A stretch of DNA of 16,461 nt from Cryomorphaceae bacterium. GTDB taxonomy: Bacteria > Bacteroidota > Bacteroidia > Flavobacteriales_G > Salibacteraceae. Position 1 is the stretch's first letter. Every line of letters starts with the position of its first letter. The position numbers were made by a program, and so were the translations under genes. Positions 6,396 through 14,878 of the stretch are shown one piece after another. Location: contig PXEK01000149.1 of NCBI GenBank assembly GCA_003564735.1, forward strand, positions 1 through 16,461. The letters are read 5' to 3'. The notes beneath the pieces are model-generated. The model was not told the DNA's origin. It worked only from the letters and a program-made list of their open reading frames with translations, and did not search any database.

Positions 6396-7849
6396 AGCTG
6401 CTTAAAGACATATTATACCGGGCAAGACTTGAGGAAGTCATAGGTTCCACCAACGTAGCGGTGGAAACCGTAGAATTCGACTCCCGTAAAGTGGGCTCCC
6501 TCACCGTTTTTGTTGCGGTGCGCGGCACACAAACCGACGGCCACGAGTATATCGACCAAGCTATTGAGGCCGGAGCTGCCGCAGTAGTTTGTGAAGAGAT
6601 ACCCGCCACAACTCGCGAGGGAGTCACCTATGTAAAAGTACGCAATAGTGCCGAGGCTCTGGGATTCATGGCATGTAATTATTACGGGAACCCCTCACAA
6701 AAACTAAAGTTAACCGGAATCACCGGAACCAACGGAAAAACTTCCGTAGCCACACTTTGCCATGCGCTGTTCACCAAGCAAGGTCAAAAAAGCGGGCTCA
6801 TTTCAACGGTGGTCAACAAAATTGGAATTACCGAAATTGAATCAACCCACACTACCCCCGATGCTTTAAGCATAAATAAGCTATTGGCACAAATGGTAGA
6901 AGAAGGCTGCAAGCACTGCTTCATGGAAGTGAGCTCACATGCCATAGCCCAGCACCGCACCGCGGGCCTTCATTACGATGTGGCGGTATTTACGAACATT
7001 ACCCACGAGCACTTAGATTTTCACGAAACTTTTGACAACTACATAGCGGCCAAAAAGAAATTATTTGACGACTTAAACTCCAATTCTGTAGCCATTTACA
7101 ACCGCGACGATCGTCACGGCGAAATTATGGTGCAAAACTGCCCGGGTCACAAAAAGTCTTTCGCGCTAAAAACTATTGCCGATTACAAGGCCAAGATTAT
7201 TGAAAATCAATTTACCGGCCTACAATTAGATATTAACGGTAAAGACGTTTGGACAAAACTGGTAGGGAAATTCAACGCCTACAACCTGCTGTGTATTTAC
7301 GCTATTGCCCGTGCGTACGGGACAGATGAACTCAACACCCTCACCGAAATTAGCTCATTGAGTCCCGTAGCGGGCAGATTTCAACACGTGAAAACACAAG
7401 ATGGAATCAACGGCATAGTGGATTACGCGCATACGCCCGATGCACTTGAGAATGTACTCAATACAATCAACGACGTGCGTACGGGAAATGAAAAAGTAAT
7501 TTGCGTGGTGGGATGCGGTGGCGACCGAGACAAAAGCAAACGGCCGGTTATGGCCAAAATTGCCTGTAAACTGGCTGATAAGGTCATACTCACATCTGAC
7601 AATCCGCGAACCGAGAATCCCGAGTCGATTATTGAAGACATGAAAAAAGGTTTAGACCCCGGAAAACTCAAAAAGACACTCACTATCATCCAAAGAGGAG
7701 AAGCTATAAAAACAGCATCAGCATTGTCTGCCAAAGGCGATATCATACTTATTGCCGGAAAAGGACATGAAACCTACCAGGAAATTAACGGTGTGCGACA
7801 CCATTTTGATGACTTGGAAGAATTGAATAACGCATTAGAGAATAAATAA
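6392..7849 (+). CDS. murE: UDP-MurNAc-L-Ala-D-Glu:meso-diaminopimelate ligase MurE, probable CTG start
   Basis: MurE adds meso-diaminopimelate to UDP-MurNAc-L-Ala-D-Glu in the cytoplasm. Read from CTG at 6392 the protein has 485 residues, the usual length. The ATP P-loop Gly112-Thr-Asn-Gly-Lys116-Thr, the TTPDAL and EVSSHA substrate-binding segments, the KKKLFDDL region with the family's carbamylated Lys, and Asp403-Asn-Pro-Arg406 are all present. DNPR is the signature for meso-DAP rather than lysine. The frame has no ATG near its 5' end. A GTG at 6461 would delete 23 residues, including KLLKDIL and EEVIGSTN, which match the normal N-terminus of Bacteroidota MurE. CTG at 6392, in a 4-base CTGA overlap with the ftsI stop, restores exactly M-KLLKDIL. 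ATT at 6386 is the only other close candidate. Gene identity is certain; the start codon is inferred. Confidence 0.93.
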   Translation: MKLLKDILYRARLEEVIGSTNVAVETVEFDSRKVGSLTVFVAVRGTQTDGHEYIDQAIEAGAAAVVCEEIPATTREGVTYVKVRNSAEALGFMACNYYGNPSQKLKLTGITGTNGKTSVATLCHALFTKQGQKSGLISTVVNKIGITEIESTHTTPDALSINKLLAQMVEEGCKHCFMEVSSHAIAQHRTAGLHYDVAVFTNITHEHLDFHETFDNYIAAKKKLFDDLNSNSVAIYNRDDRHGEIMVQNCPGHKKSFALKTIADYKAKIIENQFTGLQLDINGKDVWTKLVGKFNAYNLLCIYAIARAYGTDELNTLTEISSLSPVAGRFQHVKTQDGINGIVDYAHTPDALENVLNTINDVRTGNEKVICVVGCGGDRDKSKRPVMAKIACKLADKVILTSDNPRTENPESIIEDMKKGLDPGKLKKTLTIIQRGEAIKTASALSAKGDIILIAGKGHETYQEINGVRHHFDDLEELNNALENK

Positions 7850-7851
7850 CC

Positions 7852-9084
7852 ATGTTGTACTACATATTCGAATATTTAGATGAGTTGAATTTACCCGGTG
7901 CGGGAGTATTTCAGTACATATCTTTTCGCGCAGCTTTGGCCGTGGTACTGTCACTCATTATTTCCATGGTTTTTGGAAAGCGAATTATTCGCTTGCTTCA
8001 AAAGCAACAAGTTGGAGAATCTGTGCGAGATTTAGGATTGGAGGGGCAACTTGAAAAACAGGGCACCCCTACCATGGGTGGTCTTATCATTATTGCCTCC
8101 ATAATAATACCCACCCTGTTATTTGCCAAACTCGATAATATTTATGTACTTCTTCTCCTCGCAAGTACCTTATGGTTGGGACTTATCGGTTTTATTGACG
8201 ACTACATAAAAGTATTCAAGAAAGATAAGTCCGGACTGCACGGTAAATTCAAAATCATAGGTCAGATAGGCATTGGTATAATCGCGGGAGCCGTTTTGTA
8301 TTTCCACGATGATGTTGTGGTTCGCGAAAAACTGAGTCAAAGCCAACAACCCGATCCCAACGCACAGGTGGTAAATGTGGACGGCGACAGATGGGAAAGC
8401 CATAAATCAACAAAAAGTACCATCCCCTTTGTAAAAAACAACGAGTTGGAATACGGCGAACTTTTGAGTCCGCTCGGGGGTAACTACAAAAAGTGGACAT
8501 GGTTACTTTATATACCCATCGTGATTATCGTTATCACAGCCGTATCTAACGGCGCCAACATCACCGACGGTATTGACGGGTTAGCCGCCGGAACCTCGGG
8601 GATTATAGGCTTAGCGCTGGGGGTATTTGCTTTTGTTTCGGGCAACTACATCTTCGCCGACTATCTCAACATCATGTACATCCCGGATACGGGAGAAATC
8701 GTGATATTCACCGCAGCCTTTGTTGGGTCGTGTATAGGCTTTTTATGGTACAACTCATTTCCCGCCCAAATATTTATGGGTGATACCGGCTCATTAGCAC
8801 TGGGCGGCATCATAGCCGTAATCGCATTAGCCATACGCAAAGAGCTCATATTGCCTATTTTATGCGGTGTATTCCTCATTGAAAACCTATCGGTAATGCT
8901 ACAGGTGAGTTACTTTAAATACACCAAGAAAAAATACGGTGAAGGCAGGCGCATTTTTAAAATGGCGCCCATTCACCACCACTACCAAAAACTGGGATTA
9001 CACGAATCTAAAATTGTAACGCGATTTTGGATTATAGGCATCATACTGGCCGTGTTGAGCATAGTAACGCTTAAACTGAGATAA
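7852..9084 (+). CDS. mraY: Phospho-MurNAc-pentapeptide transferase MraY
   Basis: This 410-residue polytopic membrane enzyme transfers phospho-MurNAc-pentapeptide to undecaprenyl phosphate, making lipid I at the inner face of the cytoplasmic membrane. Conserved sites include Asp116-Asp117 in the DDYIKV motif (Mg and substrate), [10 protein letters not shown] just after it, Asn236-Ile-Thr-Asp239-Gly-Ile-Asp242-Gly, [12 protein letters not shown], and the His-box His375-His-His377 in APIHHHYQ. About ten transmembrane helices are visible. A hydrophilic insertion at about 158-215 lengthens the protein relative to the 360-residue enterobacterial form and is typical of Bacteroidota. It starts 2 nt after murE and stops 3 nt before murD. 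murF, which lies between murE and mraY in Proteobacteria, is absent. Confidence 0.97.
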   Translation: MLYYIFEYLDELNLPGAGVFQYISFRAALAVVLSLIISMVFGKRIIRLLQKQQVGESVRDLGLEGQLEKQGTPTMGGLIIIASIIIPTLLFAKLDNIYVLLLLASTLWLGLIGFIDDYIKVFKKDKSGLHGKFKIIGQIGIGIIAGAVLYFHDDVVVREKLSQSQQPDPNAQVVNVDGDRWESHKSTKSTIPFVKNNELEYGELLSPLGGNYKKWTWLLYIPIVIIVITAVSNGANITDGIDGLAAGTSGIIGLALGVFAFVSGNYIFADYLNIMYIPDTGEIVIFTAAFVGSCIGFLWYNSFPAQIFMGDTGSLALGGIIAVIALAIRKELILPILCGVFLIENLSVMLQVSYFKYTKKKYGEGRRIFKMAPIHHHYQKLGLHESKIVTRFWIIGIILAVLSIVTLKLR

Positions 9085-9087
9085 AGT

Positions 9088-10419
9088 ATGAAACGCCTCG
9101 TGATTTTAGGGGGGGGGGAGAGCGGTACGGGAACCGCTTTATTGGCAAAACAAAAAGGATTTGAAGTTTTTTTGAGCGAAGCGGGCTCATTAAAACCCAA
9201 ATATAGAGACGTTCTTACCAAGGCTGAAATTGATTTTGAAGAAGGAGGGCACACCAACGTGAAAATCATCAACGCTGATGAAGTCATCAAAAGTCCGGGC
9301 ATACCAAACACCGCACCTTTAGTGCAAACATTGGACGATATGAACATACCCGTGATTGACGAAGTGGAATTTTGCGTGAGATATACAAGTGCAAAACTCA
9401 TTGCCATTACCGGCACAAACGGAAAAACAACTACCGCAATGCTTACGGCGCACATCCTGAAAAAAGCGGGACTCAACGTAAAACTTGCGGGAAATGTAGG
9501 AAAGAGTTTTGCCCTATCCTTAGTTGAAGGTGATGCTGACTATTTTGTTTTGGAGTTGAGTTCATTTCAACTTGAGCGCATACGCCATGCAAAATTTGAC
9601 ATTGCCATATTGCTCAATATCACACCCGATCATTTGGATCGATACAACAACCGCATGGAGGATTACATCCGTGCAAAATTCAACATTTGTAAAAACCAAA
9701 CAGAAAAGGATCACCTCATTTATTTCGCAGATGACCCAAACATAGCAAACCAAATAAAAAAGGAAAAACCGAAGGCACAGCTCTACACCTACTCTTTAAA
9801 TCAACAACAGCCACACCACGCTTATTTAAATGAAAACCAATTAATAATTAACATAAAAGGGGAATTAAAAATGTCAATACAAAAATTAGCACTACAAGGA
9901 AAGCACAACGCAGGCAACAGTATGGCCGGCGGGATTGCCTCACGTATTCTCGAAATACGAAAAGAAATTATTCGCGACAGTTTAACTGACTTTCAAAATG
10001 TGGAACACCGCCTTGAGCAAGTGACCACCATTTGCGGGGTAGATTACATCAACGACTCCAAAGCCACAAACGTAAACTCTACTTGGTTCGCACTTGAAAG
10101 CATGGAAAAACCCACTACTTGGATTGTTGGCGGAGTTGATAAAGGTAACGAGTATGACCAACTTGCAGAATTGGTAAAAAGCAGAGTGAAAAACATTATT
10201 GCTTTAGGGAAAGATACGGCTAAAATCAAAGCTGCCTTTGGCGATATGGTTCAAAGCTATCACGAAGCACAAAGCATGAGTGAAGCCGTAGCCATAGCCT
10301 ACAACATTACCGAAAAAGGAGAAACCGTATTGCTTTCACCGGCATGTGCCAGTTTTGACCTTTTTGAAAGCTATGAAGATCGAGGCAATCAATTTAAAAG
10401 CGCTGCTCGGTCCCTTTAA
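9088..10419 (+). CDS. murD: UDP-MurNAc-L-alanine:D-glutamate ligase MurD
   Basis: This 443-residue ATP-dependent ligase adds D-Glu to UDP-MurNAc-L-Ala. The N-terminal Rossmann-like domain opens with KRLVILGGGESGTGTALLA, which binds the UDP sugar. The P-loop is Gly109-Thr-Asn-Gly-Lys113-Thr-Thr-Thr, followed by ELSSFQLE, NITPDHLDRY and the C-terminal-domain segment DSKATN. The length is normal. The Gly8-Gly9-Gly10-Glu11 codons are GGG GGG GGG GAG, giving ten consecutive G, an unusual homopolymer this close to the start of an essential gene (see findings). The frame is intact as given. It begins 3 nt after mraY and ends 16 nt before ftsW. Confidence 0.97.
   Translation: MKRLVILGGGESGTGTALLAKQKGFEVFLSEAGSLKPKYRDVLTKAEIDFEEGGHTNVKIINADEVIKSPGIPNTAPLVQTLDDMNIPVIDEVEFCVRYTSAKLIAITGTNGKTTTAMLTAHILKKAGLNVKLAGNVGKSFALSLVEGDADYFVLELSSFQLERIRHAKFDIAILLNITPDHLDRYNNRMEDYIRAKFNICKNQTEKDHLIYFADDPNIANQIKKEKPKAQLYTYSLNQQQPHHAYLNENQLIINIKGELKMSIQKLALQGKHNAGNSMAGGIASRILEIRKEIIRDSLTDFQNVEHRLEQVTTICGVDYINDSKATNVNSTWFALESMEKPTTWIVGGVDKGNEYDQLAELVKSRVKNIIALGKDTAKIKAAFGDMVQSYHEAQSMSEAVAIAYNITEKGETVLLSPACASFDLFESYEDRGNQFKSAARSL
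9109..9118 (+). repeat. Poly-G tract (G10) in murD
   Basis: Ten consecutive G residues lie 21 bp into murD and encode Gly8-Gly9-Gly10 plus the first base of Glu11. Reading is in frame with ten G; one more or one fewer would truncate MurD soon after. This is the longest G-run I noticed in the window. Confidence 0.95.
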
Positions 10420-10435
10420 AACAACGTAAAGAGAA

Positions 10436-11629
10436 ATGCATAAAATTTTCGACTACATAAAAGGAGACAAAGTAATATGGATTACCGTGCTATTTATGGC
10501 ACTGGCATCCATACTGCTCGTGTATAGCTCTGTAATAACTTTGGCGTACCGTTATCATGACGGCAACACCTTTTACTACATTCTAAAACACTCCCTTTTT
10601 ATAATATCGGGATTTGCGCTCATCTTTTTCATACACAAAATAAACCACCGCTACTTTTCGCGTATTGGTCAATTGGTGTTTTGGGCAAGTCTTCCCCTTT
10701 TAGTCCTCACGCTGATTATCGGAACCAACATAAATGAAGCCTCGCGGTGGCTTACCATCCCGGTTATAAACCAGTCATTCCAAACCAGTGACCTGGCCAA
10801 ATTGGGACTCATATTATTCTTAGCACGTTTGCTCACCGTTAATTCGGGAGAAGTAAAAATAATAAACAAAGCTTTTTTACCCGCTATTGTAGCAACAGCC
10901 GCTGTTTGCGTACTCATCCTTCCCGCCAACTTTTCAACGGCAGCGGTGGTTTTCATATCATCACTCATGCTCATGTTTATGGCCGGTGTACCCTTGAAAC
11001 ACCTTTCACTTATCATTCCGGCCGGGGTTTTGGGACTCTTACTCATATTTACCACGGCTAAAGTTGCTCCCGAAGTATTTCCACGTGCCGAAACGTGGAC
11101 AAAACGGGTAGAGCGTTATATCAGCAATGAAAAAGCTGATCCAAATGCCGATTATCAAGTGGAGCAGGCAAAAATTGCCATCGCCACCGGCGGCATTACG
11201 GGAAAAGGCCCCGGTAATTCCACGCAACGCAATTTTCTACCGCATTCGAGTTCTGATTTTATATACGCTATTGTTTTAGAGGAATACGGACTCATTGGCG
11301 GACTCATCATTCTCATGTTTTACATGATATTGCTGTATCGCGCCATTCGCATTGCACAAAAAACGACACATACGTTCGGTGCCTACGTGGTATTAGGATT
11401 GAGCTTCAGCCTCGTTTTTCAGGGGCTCATCAACATGGCGGTGAACGTCAATTTACTACCCGTTACGGGACAGCCCCTGCCACTCGTGAGTATGGGCGGA
11501 ACAAGCCTTTGGTTTACCTGCATCTCTCTGGGGATCATCCTTAGCGTGAGCAGAACCATAGAAGAAACTGAAGAGGAAGAACAGGCCGTTGAACCGCAAA
11601 ACCAAAAAGTAAGTCATGTCGCCACATAA
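10436..11629 (+). CDS. ftsW: FtsW, SEDS-family septal peptidoglycan glycosyltransferase
   Basis: This 397-residue SEDS protein polymerises lipid II into septal glycan strands together with FtsI. It shows about ten transmembrane helices, the VYSS and ASRW segments near the N-terminal half, and the large extracytoplasmic loop before residue 290. The catalytic-type Asp is Asp274 in SSSDFIYAIVLEEYG, matching the conserved DFIFA-x-x-x-EE-G signature. The C-terminal LPLVSMGGTSLW motif is the family's P-x-x-SxGGSS/T element. The cytoplasmic tail (about 375-397) is acidic, then polar. Linkage to ftsI, murG and ftsQ argues for FtsW rather than RodA. Its last 14 bases overlap murG in another frame, which suggests coupled translation. 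Confidence 0.95.
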   Translation: MHKIFDYIKGDKVIWITVLFMALASILLVYSSVITLAYRYHDGNTFYYILKHSLFIISGFALIFFIHKINHRYFSRIGQLVFWASLPLLVLTLIIGTNINEASRWLTIPVINQSFQTSDLAKLGLILFLARLLTVNSGEVKIINKAFLPAIVATAAVCVLILPANFSTAAVVFISSLMLMFMAGVPLKHLSLIIPAGVLGLLLIFTTAKVAPEVFPRAETWTKRVERYISNEKADPNADYQVEQAKIAIATGGITGKGPGNSTQRNFLPHSSSDFIYAIVLEEYGLIGGLIILMFYMILLYRAIRIAQKTTHTFGAYVVLGLSFSLVFQGLINMAVNVNLLPVTGQPLPLVSMGGTSLWFTCISLGIILSVSRTIEETEEEEQAVEPQNQKVSHVAT

Positions 11630-12725
11630 AATCATCATCAGCGGAGGTGGAACCGGCGGCCACATTTACCCCGCCATTGCGATTGCGGATGCTATAAAAG
11701 AAAAGCGTCCCAATACGCAATTTCTTTTTGTGGGAGCGAAAGGCAAAATGGAAATGCAAAAAGTTCCCGAAGCCGGTTACAAAATCGAGGGTTTGTGGAT
11801 TAGCGGCATCAAACGAAGTTTAGCACTCAGCAACTTATCTTTCCCGTTCAAACTCATACACAGCGCAAGGCGTGCAAAGCAAATAATAAAAGAATTTCAA
11901 CCCGATGCCGCCGTGGGCACGGGAGGTTACGCCGCGGGACCTATTTTGCGTGCAGCGGGGAAAGCGGGTATTCCCACACTTATTCAAGAACAAAACGCCA
12001 TGCCCGGTATTACCAACCGTATTCTAGGTAAAAAAGCCAAACGCGTTTGCGTGGCCTACCCCGGCTTGGAAAAATATTTCGACAAAAACAAGTTGCTCAT
12101 AACGGGCAATCCCGTGCGAAAAAGTGTAATTAATATTGAAAATAAACGGGAAAAAGCCATTGAATATTTTGGTCAGAACCCCAACCTAAAAACCGTGCTG
12201 GTCGTCGGAGGAAGTTTAGGCTCATTAAACATCAATAACGCCCTCATCAAAGCAATTAACCAAATAGCTCAAAAAGATGATGAGATGCAACTCATTTGGC
12301 AAACCGGCGAACGCACCTACGACACGGTAGCTCAAGCTTTAAAACAAAGTAAGCCCAAAAACATAAAGGCACTGAAATTCATCACTGAGATGGATTTGGC
12401 CTACGCCGCTGCCGATTTGGTAGTCTCTCGCGCGGGAGCCATCGCCGTTTCAGAAATTGCATTGGTGCAAAAGCCCGTTATTCTGGTGCCCTTCCCCTTT
12501 GCTGCCGAGAATCATCAAAAGCTAAATGCCGAGGCTCTTCAAAAACGAAAAGCGGCTTCGATGATTGAGGATAAAGACCTTAACGAAAAACTGTTTCTCG
12601 AAATTGACCGACTCCTAAAAGATGAACACACGCGCCGTGTCATGAGTCGGAATATTGGCGATATGGCCGTTTATGACTCGGCAGAAATTATTGCAAACGA
12701 AGTACTAAAGATTATTGAACCGTGA
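11616..12725 (+). CDS. murG: UDP-GlcNAc:lipid I N-acetylglucosaminyltransferase MurG
   Basis: This 369-residue GT28 glycosyltransferase works at the inner membrane face and converts lipid I to lipid II. The N-terminal Gly-rich loop Gly10-Gly-Gly-Thr-Gly-Gly15-His16 is the MurG signature. VGTGGYAAGP and QEQNAMPGITNR follow in the N-terminal domain, and GNPVRKSV begins the C-terminal domain. VVSRAGAIAVSEIALVQKP and PFAAENHQ form the UDP-GlcNAc pocket. The length is normal. The start ATG lies inside the last codons of ftsW (14-nt overlap), and the TGA stop overlaps the GTG start of murC as GTGA. Confidence 0.97.
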   Translation: MSPHKIIISGGGTGGHIYPAIAIADAIKEKRPNTQFLFVGAKGKMEMQKVPEAGYKIEGLWISGIKRSLALSNLSFPFKLIHSARRAKQIIKEFQPDAAVGTGGYAAGPILRAAGKAGIPTLIQEQNAMPGITNRILGKKAKRVCVAYPGLEKYFDKNKLLITGNPVRKSVINIENKREKAIEYFGQNPNLKTVLVVGGSLGSLNINNALIKAINQIAQKDDEMQLIWQTGERTYDTVAQALKQSKPKNIKALKFITEMDLAYAAADLVVSRAGAIAVSEIALVQKPVILVPFPFAAENHQKLNAEALQKRKAASMIEDKDLNEKLFLEIDRLLKDEHTRRVMSRNIGDMAVYDSAEIIANEVLKIIEP

Positions 12726-14080
12726 AGTTAGAGCATATACATAACATATACTTTGTAGGCATAGGCGGCATCGGGATGAGCGCCTTGGCCAAGTACTTCA
12801 TGAACTGCGGAAAAACAGTGGCGGGGTATGATAGAACTCCCTCCGCGGTAACCTTGGAATTGGAATCAATGGGCGTAACCATCGACTACCAAAGCACACA
12901 CAACTATGGGTATCAAAATGCCGACTTGATAGTATACACTCCGGCCGTTTCAGAGGATACACCTATACGCAAGCAACTGCGCAACACAACCCTTCCCCAA
13001 CTTAAACGCTCCGCCGTTTTGGGAATGATTACCGCCAACCAAAATACTTTAGCCGTTGCCGGCACACACGGCAAAACCACCACCGCAGCTATACTCACAC
13101 AACTCATCCACAGTATTTACGGCAGTGTAACCGGCTTTATTGGCGGCAAAAGCACAAACTTCGATAACAACTTTATTTATCACGAAAATGCTCAATTTAC
13201 AGTGGTTGAAGCTGACGAATATGACCGCAGCTTTTTACAACTTAAGCCCAACCACGCCATCATAACGTCGGTAGATGCCGATCATTTGGACATTTATAAA
13301 ACAGCAGCCGAGATGCGCCGTGGTTTTCACGAATTCGCCAATCTGGTAAGTAACAACTTACTTATCAGTAACGAGGCGGCAGCTACATTGCAATTACCCA
13401 AAAAACATTTCACTTACGGCTTTAGCTCATCGGCTGATTATAAAATTGACAGTCTAAGAATAGTAGACGGTAAAAACGTTTTCAATTTGCATACACCGAA
13501 TGGAATTATCAAAAACCTCCCCTCCTCATTAGCCGGAAAACACAATGTAGAGAATGCGGCAGCGGCGATTGCCTTGTGTCATATGATTAACCCTGAAGAT
13601 ATAACCGCCGCAAAGAAGGGGCTGTCTCAATTCCAAGGAGTACAAAGACGCTTTGAACTCATCATAAAGAGTGAAAAGGGGGTTTACATCGACGACTATG
13701 CGCATCACCCCAAAGAACTGGAGGCAGCCATTTCTGCGGCAAAAATGATGTACCCCAAACAACAAGTTACGGTGGTTTTTCAGCCCCATCTTTTCAGTCG
13801 CACCGCCGACTTCATGGATGATTTTGCCCATGTACTTACCACCGCCGACAAAACGTACATGCTGGACATTTATCCCGCTCGGGAAAAACCTATTCACGGT
13901 GTGTCGAGTTCGGTTCTGACCAAAAAAATAAACAACATAGCCTCGGGAAAAGCGGTGTTAATTACCAAGGAAGAACTTATTCCTACACTTCAAAAGAATA
14001 CTCCTCCCTTGCTTCTTACCTTAGGTGCAGGAGATATTGCCGATTTACGTGAACCCATAAAAAAGGAGGTGTACTCATGA
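12722..14080 (+). CDS. murC: UDP-N-acetylmuramate:L-alanine ligase MurC (GTG start)
   Basis: This 452-residue ligase carries out the first amino-acid addition to UDP-MurNAc. The N-terminal nucleotide-sugar loop is Gly13-Ile-Gly-Gly-Ile-Gly18-Met-Ser. The P-loop is Gly114-Thr-His-Gly-Lys118-Thr-Thr-Thr; the GTHGKT form distinguishes MurC from MurD and MurE (GTNGKT). EADEYDRSFL and DADHLDIY follow, then DDYAHHPKE in the C-terminal domain. The start is GTG at 12722, overlapping the murG stop as GTGA. It reproduces the usual M-x-L-x-x-I-x-x-IYFVGIGG opening, so no ATG alternative is needed. The 3' end carries the strong ribosome-binding sequence of ftsQ and overlaps ftsQ as ATGA. Confidence 0.96.
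   Translation: MKLEHIHNIYFVGIGGIGMSALAKYFMNCGKTVAGYDRTPSAVTLELESMGVTIDYQSTHNYGYQNADLIVYTPAVSEDTPIRKQLRNTTLPQLKRSAVLGMITANQNTLAVAGTHGKTTTAAILTQLIHSIYGSVTGFIGGKSTNFDNNFIYHENAQFTVVEADEYDRSFLQLKPNHAIITSVDADHLDIYKTAAEMRRGFHEFANLVSNNLLISNEAAATLQLPKKHFTYGFSSSADYKIDSLRIVDGKNVFNLHTPNGIIKNLPSSLAGKHNVENAAAAIALCHMINPEDITAAKKGLSQFQGVQRRFELIIKSEKGVYIDDYAHHPKELEAAISAAKMMYPKQQVTVVFQPHLFSRTADFMDDFAHVLTTADKTYMLDIYPAREKPIHGVSSSVLTKKINNIASGKAVLITKEELIPTLQKNTPPLLLTLGAGDIADLREPIKKEVYS
14063..14071 (+). promoter_or_regulatory. Nine-base Shine-Dalgarno before ftsQ
   Basis: AAGGAGGTG, fully complementary to the classical 16S rRNA tail, ends five bases before the ftsQ ATG. It lies inside the last murC codons (Lys-Lys-Glu-Val). 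Other starts in the cluster have at best GAGGAG (rsmH) or AAGGG (mraZ), and most have none. Bacteroidota ribosomes largely sequester the anti-Shine-Dalgarno, so function is uncertain. Confidence 0.6.
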
Positions 14081-14874
14081 AAAAGTATATGGAACCTGTG
14101 GGCTTTATTTTGGCAATAGTGATGTTGATTGTTTTAACCGGCTTCACAGAGAAAGAGCTGAATGGACTCAAGTACAACTCTCTACGCATCAACATAAATA
14201 CCGACGAAGGCAACTTTTTTGTTACCTCAGCCGAGGTTGAAGAGGCCGTATATCACATGGGCTATGTCACCGGCGGAGTGAAAATGCGGAATATTAACAT
14301 AAGGTCGTTAGAAGATTTTTTTGACAGCTACCCGTACATTGCGAAATCGCAAGTATTTTCCACCATTGGTGGAGAACTGATTATAGAAATTAAACAACGT
14401 GTTCCGGTTTTGAGAATTTTTCAAGAAAATAACGACAGCTACTACATGGATGAAAAAGGACTACTAATGCCTGTTTCTGAAGACTTTACCTCACATGTAC
14501 CGGTAGCAAACGGAGCTATAAATGCACCCTATAATTTGTATTACGGGATCAATTATGCCTCGCTAAATGACGATGAAAAAAAGCAAAAAAACAAAAAGTT
14601 GCTACACGATTTACACGTAATCATTACCGAGTTGCGCAAAGATGAGCTTTGGAATGCGCAATTCAACCAAATATATGTGGATGACAAAGCGGAGTTTGAA
14701 TTGGTACCTCGAGTAGGAAATCACACCATAACCCTGGGTAACATTGAGGCTATCGATAAAAAACTAAGGAAGTTGAAAATTTTCTATTTCAAAGGGCTGG
14801 AAAAAACCGGTTGGAACGAATATAGAAACATAAATTTGAAATTTGAAAACCAAGTAGTTTGCACAAAAAAGTAA
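14077..14874 (+). CDS. ftsQ: FtsQ/DivIB cell division protein
   Basis: This 265-residue bitopic protein has a very short cytoplasmic end, a transmembrane helix at about 6-23 and a periplasmic body. Residues about 35-110 look like a POTRA-type domain: a beta strand, helix VTSAEVEEAVYHM, then IRSLEDFFDSYPYIAKSQVFSTIGGELIIEIKQRVPVLRIF, which carries the conserved FtsQ pattern of an x-V-x-x-x-x-x-G-x-L-x-I-x-I-x-x-R-x-P-V strand. A beta-rich domain follows (YYMDEKGLLMPVS). FtsQ scaffolds FtsB/FtsL and controls FtsWI activation. The start overlaps the murC stop by four bases. The family is divergent, but position between murC and ftsA settles it. A candidate ftsA promoter lies in its last 65 bases. 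Confidence 0.9.
   Translation: MKKYMEPVGFILAIVMLIVLTGFTEKELNGLKYNSLRININTDEGNFFVTSAEVEEAVYHMGYVTGGVKMRNINIRSLEDFFDSYPYIAKSQVFSTIGGELIIEIKQRVPVLRIFQENNDSYYMDEKGLLMPVSEDFTSHVPVANGAINAPYNLYYGINYASLNDDEKKQKNKKLLHDLHVIITELRKDELWNAQFNQIYVDDKAEFELVPRVGNHTITLGNIEAIDKKLRKLKIFYFKGLEKTGWNEYRNINLKFENQVVCTKK
14811..14838 (+). promoter_or_regulatory. Candidate internal promoter for ftsA-ftsZ
   Basis: TTG (14811-14813), a 17-bp spacer and TAAATTTG (14831-14838) together fit the Flavobacterium-type consensus TTG / TAnnTTTG. The -7 box ends 40 bp before the ftsA ATG, within the 3' end of ftsQ. Chance matches of this kind are expected occasionally in 16 kb, so location is the main support. Internal promoters upstream of ftsA within ftsQ are known in E. 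coli. Confidence 0.4.
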
Positions 14875-14878
14875 ATGT

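Noticed and set aside
6461..7849. murE beginning at GTG 6461
   Set aside because: It would remove 23 residues that match the conserved MurE N-terminus and leave a 66-nt gap in an otherwise packed operon.
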